From: Chromatiales bacterium
GTDB lineage: Bacteria > Pseudomonadota > Gammaproteobacteria > Steroidobacterales > GCA-2729495
Assembly (NCBI GenBank): GCA_030614035.1
Contig: JAUWKW010000041.1
Coordinates: forward strand, 1-9,265
Direction of reading: 5' to 3'
DNA: 9,265 nucleotides
A program made the translations under genes and the position numbers. The notes below the pieces were generated by a model. That model made no database searches. It was not told where the DNA came from and worked only from the letters and a program-made list of their open reading frames with translations. Position 1 is the first letter of the stretch. Each line of letters opens with the position of its first letter. Positions 6,201 through 9,265 of the stretch are shown here, one piece after another.

Positions 6201-6229
6201 ATATTACCCGAAACCTGGCCGCAGGCCAG
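6201..6229 (-). promoter_or_regulatory. Candidate promoter of the five-gene operon
   Basis: TAATAT (6206-6201, minus strand) is a fair -10 box. Seventeen bases upstream, the -35 position (6229-6224) reads CTGGCC, a poor match to TTGACA that is half of a perfect palindrome. The predicted transcript would start near 6194, leaving a leader of about 35 bases before the ATG at 6159. A weak -35 covered by a palindrome suggests control by a DNA-binding regulator, but no regulator gene is in the window. Confidence 0.3.
6215..6229. repeat. 15-bp palindrome CTGGCC-GCA-GGCCAG
   Basis: Perfect 6-base arms surround a 3-base centre, in the intergenic region between divergent genes. A third copy of the half-site CTGGCC occurs at 6186-6191, 29 bases from the first arm. 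It overlaps the proposed -35 of the five-gene operon, which is a usual place for a repressor or activator site. CTGGCC is a common word in GC-rich DNA, so chance is possible. Confidence 0.45.
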
Positions 6230-6249
6230 AGCCGACAATGCGTACGGAC

Positions 6250-6275
6250 CACCGCTGGCGATGCGGTGAGCGCCA
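6250..6275. repeat. Two overlapping inverted repeats
   Basis: CACCGC (6250-6255) pairs perfectly with GCGGTG (6263-6268) across 7 bases. Overlapping it, TGGCG (6256-6260) pairs with CGCCA (6271-6275). The two stems cannot form at once. The position is midway between the divergent genes and upstream of the proposed operon promoter, so a protein-binding site is as likely as an RNA structure. No known regulator motif is recognised. Confidence 0.35.
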
Positions 6276-6282
6276 AGCGACG

Positions 6283-6309
6283 TTATCATTCGGGTTTACA
6301 CCTCATAAT
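6283..6309 (+). promoter_or_regulatory. Possible promoter of the MBL-fold hydrolase gene
   Basis: TTATCA (6283-6288) and CATAAT (6304-6309) resemble -35 and -10 boxes, with a short 15-base spacer. The predicted transcript would begin at or within a few bases of the ATG at 6318. That agrees with the lack of a ribosome site there and would make the mRNA leaderless. The spacer is shorter than the usual 16-18 bases, so this is tentative. Confidence 0.22.
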
Positions 6310-6317
6310 GTGACCCG

Positions 6318-6953
6318 ATGACCATCGTCCGTGAAAGCTTTCCCGTTGGCCCGCTTCAATGCAACTGCACAGTGCTTGGAAACACTGAGACCGGCAGTGG
6401 CTACGTTTTCGATCCGGGCGGGCATCCGGAACGCATCATGGAGGTCGTCGCGAGCTTTGGTCTTAAGATCGAGGCACTGGTCCATACGCATGCCCATCTG
6501 GATCATATCCTGGCGGCTGCAGAGATACAGAATCTGACCGGTGCGTCGGTTTGTTTGCATCCCGACGACCGTTGGCTGTGGGATGCTCTCGAATCGCAGT
6601 GCAAGATGTTCGGCATCCCGTACCATCCGGCACCCGCACCCGATCATTGGCTGGACGACGAAGAGCCGCTGCGCTGTGGCAACGGTGTTTGCATTCACAC
6701 CCCGGGACATACGCCCGGGTCCATGAGCTTCTATTTTGCAGACGAGGGATTACTGCTCGCCGGAGACACGCTGTTCCTCGGCTCGGTCGGCCGAACCGAT
6801 CTGCCCGGCGGTGACACCGGCCAGTTAAAAGAATCGATTCAGCGGCGGCTTTACACGCTGGATGAAAACACGCTGGTCATTCCTGGCCACGGCCCAGGGA
6901 CGACGATCGGCGACGAAATGCGGCAGAACTCGTTCGTCAGGGCGACGCCGTAG
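6318..6953 (+). CDS. Metallo-beta-lactamase-fold hydrolase, glyoxalase-II-like (YcbL type)
   Basis: The 211-residue protein contains the complete zinc site of the family: HAHLDH (His58, His60, Asp62, His63), His131 in TPGHTPGS, Asp150 in LAGDTLF, and His191 in PGHGPGT. The GRTDLPGGD segment (158-166) is typical of the short, single-domain glyoxalase-II-like group that includes YcbL. Such enzymes hydrolyse thioesters such as S-lactoylglutathione. The protein lacks the C-terminal helical glutathione-binding domain of full-length GloB and has no signal peptide, so it should be cytoplasmic. The ATG at 6318 has no clear ribosome site. The gene is divergent from the five-gene operon and convergent with the helicase gene, whose stop lies only 5 bases away. 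The family is secure; the exact substrate is not. Confidence 0.92.
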   Translation: MTIVRESFPVGPLQCNCTVLGNTETGSGYVFDPGGHPERIMEVVASFGLKIEALVHTHAHLDHILAAAEIQNLTGASVCLHPDDRWLWDALESQCKMFGIPYHPAPAPDHWLDDEEPLRCGNGVCIHTPGHTPGSMSFYFADEGLLLAGDTLFLGSVGRTDLPGGDTGQLKESIQRRLYTLDENTLVIPGHGPGTTIGDEMRQNSFVRATP

Positions 6954-6958
6954 CGGGC

Positions 6959-9265
6959 TCAGGACAGCCGCGTTGCGGTCGGCAGATAGCTGACACCGGA
7001 ACCGTGGCGCAACAGCATATTGCGCGCAACCCACTCGCCTTCCGGATCAGGCTCAGCGAACCATTGAAACTGACCGCTGGCCTGCACCGCGACCACAACG
7101 CCATCGCGATAAAGCAGGCGATTGCCAGACGCCGCCGGCACCCGCATACCCGGGGTGATGATTCCGGAAAGGTTTAGCGGATCGGCAGAGCCGATCACGA
7201 CGCTGTGCTGATCCTGATCCTTCCTGCGCGTTGCGCGCAGCGCGGCAACGGCATCCGGCAAAGCGAACTGCTCACCACTGAATCCGGTGACAAATCGACC
7301 ACCGCGGATTTCTCCGCGCGCCTCCATGCGACGATATACCCGGGCAAGCTCACGCCATGGCGGCAGCCGTTTTGACTCTCGCAGCAACAGGCTGCGAAAC
7401 ATGATCCCATACCGGTTCAGTAATGTGCCTGCTATATGCCAAGCAGCTGAATCAGCATCGACTGGCGCCGGAACGTTCCCGGTGTCGGCATCCAGGCTCC
7501 GCTCGACCAGGTCCCAGCGCCCGGCAGCATCGATTGCCTGCGGTCGCCTGCTGCTGCGCGCGCGGCCCTTCCGGGATGCCGGTGTGACCAGGGCCCTGAG
7601 TCCGGCAAAACTGTCGGCAGTAACCAGCCCAGCAGCAACCAGCTCTGCCAGCGCCAGTTCCACTTCGGTGCGGATCAGGCCGGTGGTTTTCACCAGGTCG
7701 GCAAAAAACAAAGCTCCACGCGACTGCAGCGCATCCCGCACGCGATTCGCACGCGCCGATAGCCTGGCCGACGTCGCTGCCGGTGGCCCATTGTTCGCCA
7801 GCAAACCGTGCCACTGCGCAGCATATTCACGAGGAACAATCACGATGGGCGTATTGCGCACGGGTCCGGGTCGAACTGCCTTGCGCTGCTGATCTAGCGG
7901 TGGCCGTAACCACAGAAAAAGCCCGGCGCCGACCAGTTGGTCAAGCTCGTGTTTGCTGTACTGCTCCAGGCGCGCTGGCAACAGCAGGTCTTCCCACGCT
8001 GCTGCAGGTGCCGGAAAACCTTCCAGCTGATCAACCGCACGACGCAGTGCTTCGACACCCTGGGCGCGATCGCCGGACACGCCATGCCATGCAAACAAGA
8101 ACTGCATCAAAACCGCCGGACTGACCGGCTCAATTTCCCGCCGCAGACGCTTCATCGTACGGCGATGAATTCGAGCCAGCAGCCGACGTTCGCACCATTC
8201 GATTCCGGCATCCGGCAATGCACGGTAGCTGCCACGCATCGCAAAACCTTCCTGTTCAAGCCCCAGCAGTGCCAACTGAACCTGTTCGTCCGTTAACCTC
8301 AGCGGCCTCGCCAGCTCGCCTGCCTGCACCGGTCCCAGCGCTTCCAGCCGGCTGCGAATCAATTCACGAATTGCCTGTTCCCGGTCCGGCGGCACCGAGC
8401 GGCCGACCGATACGGGTTGGATCGGTGGCGACAAGACAGCTTCCGGGCAAACCATTTGCAACTCTGCCAGGCGCTCGGCACTGACCCATAGGCGCTCCCC
8501 GCCCGGTATGCTTACTGTTGTTGCGCGGCGATCTTCGATCAGTTGCTGCAGCATGTGGTTCCAGCCGAATTCGAGTTGGCCGTCGGTTTTATCCAATAGT
8601 CCACGGCGACCCTCCTGCTCCGTCATGAAACCGAGCAGCACCAGACCATCGTGCAATTCATCCGGCGTACGTGCGTCGGGCCACGCCTCCTCACAAACGG
8701 TTTCGATTGCCTCCGGATCGAGTTGTGCCAGTTCAGCCGCGTCCTCGGGATCGAGCAGGTGGCGACTGCGTATCGCCTGCGTGCGCCGCTCCTCGGCCGG
8801 CGCATCATCGAGAAACGCGTACGGCCGTGCACTAATAATCTCCTGTGCCAACGGCGATGGGCTCGTTAATTCGCGGCTGATCACGGCCACTTCATTATTG
8901 GCAATTCGACTCAGCAGCGCCTCGAGACCTTCGATGTCCATCAGCTCATAGAGGCAATCATGAATGGTCTGGTGGACAAGAGGATGATCCGGCACCTCTC
9001 GTTGTCCGACGATATTCTCGGCACAAGCCAACTGATCCGGAAACACAACTGCCAGCAGATCCTCCGCATCGCTGCGTTGAAACTGAGGCGGCACTTTTTT
9101 TCCATTGCGGTTGCGCCTGACGGCCAATGCAATGGTTGAACTCCAACGCCAGTGCGTCGGGAACATCGGAGCCGCCAGAAGCGCCTGCACCAACACATCT
9201 CGCACAGTTGCAGCGTTGAGGTAACTGGACACCTCGTCCAGGGGAAAACTATGCGTCGGCCCCAG
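6959..9265 (-). CDS. lhr: Lhr family ATP-dependent helicase, C-terminal 768 residues (N-terminus beyond right edge)
   Basis: The frame is open across the right edge. The first visible residues are LGPTHSFPLDEVSSYL, so the GTG at 9232 is an internal codon, not a start. Characteristic Lhr stretches follow: APMFPTHWRW (32-41), GKKVPPQFQR, FPDQLACAENIVG, PDHPLVHQTI with DCLYELMD, SPSPLAQEI, and ARPYAFLDDAPAEERRTQA. Near the C-terminus, ADPLNLSGIITPG and NRLLYRDGVVVAV match the end of long Lhr proteins. The full family is about 1,400-1,550 residues: an N-terminal superfamily-2 helicase core with a winged helix and Lhr domain (mostly outside the window), then this long C-terminal region of winged-helix repeats. 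Lhr acts in DNA repair, and a uracil-DNA glycosylase activity has been reported for the E. coli C-terminal region. The visible C-terminus ends in PTATRLS, without an Asp in the last residues. Confidence 0.94.
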   Translation of the reverse strand: MGPTHSFPLDEVSSYLNAATVRDVLVQALLAAPMFPTHWRWSSTIALAVRRNRNGKKVPPQFQRSDAEDLLAVVFPDQLACAENIVGQREVPDHPLVHQTIHDCLYELMDIEGLEALLSRIANNEVAVISRELTSPSPLAQEIISARPYAFLDDAPAEERRTQAIRSRHLLDPEDAAELAQLDPEAIETVCEEAWPDARTPDELHDGLVLLGFMTEQEGRRGLLDKTDGQLEFGWNHMLQQLIEDRRATTVSIPGGERLWVSAERLAELQMVCPEAVLSPPIQPVSVGRSVPPDREQAIRELIRSRLEALGPVQAGELARPLRLTDEQVQLALLGLEQEGFAMRGSYRALPDAGIEWCERRLLARIHRRTMKRLRREIEPVSPAVLMQFLFAWHGVSGDRAQGVEALRRAVDQLEGFPAPAAAWEDLLLPARLEQYSKHELDQLVGAGLFLWLRPPLDQQRKAVRPGPVRNTPIVIVPREYAAQWHGLLANNGPPAATSARLSARANRVRDALQSRGALFFADLVKTTGLIRTEVELALAELVAAGLVTADSFAGLRALVTPASRKGRARSSRRPQAIDAAGRWDLVERSLDADTGNVPAPVDADSAAWHIAGTLLNRYGIMFRSLLLRESKRLPPWRELARVYRRMEARGEIRGGRFVTGFSGEQFALPDAVAALRATRRKDQDQHSVVIGSADPLNLSGIITPGMRVPAASGNRLLYRDGVVVAVQASGQFQWFAEPDPEGEWVARNMLLRHGSGVSYLPTATRLS

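Noticed and set aside
6160..6276. Upstream extension of the epoxide-hydrolase-like gene to 6276 (39 more residues)
   Set aside because: The extension is basic and low in family resemblance, covers the likely promoter, and would place the Tat/lipobox leader inside the protein. The ATG at 6159 has a good ribosome site.
7287..8951. Several plus-strand frames of 88-201 residues over the helicase gene
   Set aside because: They lie opposite the continuous, family-matching Lhr frame. The Ser/Arg/Ala-rich products are typical of reverse-strand shadows.
9230..9232. GTG at 9232 as the start of the helicase-like gene
   Set aside because: The frame continues upstream to the window edge and the extra residues (LGPTHSFPLDE) match the usual Lhr sequence, so the gene is truncated by the window.
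6318..9265. MBL-fold gene plus Lhr as a ligase/exonuclease/helicase repair cluster
   Set aside because: The MBL protein has the short glyoxalase-II-like motifs (GRTDLPGGD, TPGHTPGS), not those of the MBL exonuclease. The genes are convergent, and no ligase is present.
1..9265. Search for tRNA, rRNA, CRISPR arrays, insertion sequences, riboswitches and intrinsic terminators
   Set aside because: I saw no repeated spacer arrays, transposase frames, terminal repeats, cloverleaf sequences, or GC hairpin followed by a T-run. Low-similarity ncRNAs cannot be excluded by eye.

Overview
The window looks like an ordinary chromosomal stretch from a Gram-negative proteobacterium, most likely a gammaproteobacterium. 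It has moderately high GC, a signal-peptide-bearing outer-membrane porin of the coiled-coil 'putative porin' type, lipoprotein and Tat signals, and an Lhr-family helicase close to the enterobacterial/pseudomonad type. There are no mobile elements, tRNAs, rRNAs or CRISPR arrays. Taxonomy is inferred from family resemblance only.

Layout. (1) Positions 1-1096, minus: the N-terminal 365 residues of an outer-membrane porin, cut by the left edge. (2) 1097-1346: a divergent intergenic region. (3) 1347-2054, plus: a six-helix membrane protein resembling the Frag1/DRAM family, apparently with a TTG start. (4) 6159 down to 2070, minus: five closely spaced genes that look like one operon. In transcription order they are an exported limonene-epoxide-hydrolase/SnoaL-like lipoprotein, an FAD-linked dehydrogenase of the VAO/PCMH superfamily, a Tat-exported DUF1838-like protein, a two-cluster [2Fe-2S] protein (IorA / xanthine dehydrogenase small-subunit type), and a lipoprotein cytochrome c. 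(5) 6160-6317: a divergent regulatory region with two operator-like inverted repeats. (6) 6318-6953, plus: a glyoxalase-II-like metallo-beta-lactamase-fold hydrolase. (7) 6959 to the right edge, minus: the C-terminal 768 residues of an Lhr helicase, whose helicase core lies outside the window.

The five-gene block is the most interesting part. It combines a flavin dehydrogenase, an Fe-S electron carrier and a membrane-anchored cytochrome c with two exported accessory proteins, one of which keeps the Arg/Asp/Asp residues expected of an epoxide hydrolase. This suggests oxidative catabolism or modification of a hydrophobic or aromatic compound, partly in the cell envelope, with electrons passed to the respiratory chain. 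The substrate cannot be read from the sequence. Two features do not fit a simple textbook system: the Fe-S subunit has no molybdopterin partner in the window, and the flavoprotein has no export signal although the cytochrome does.
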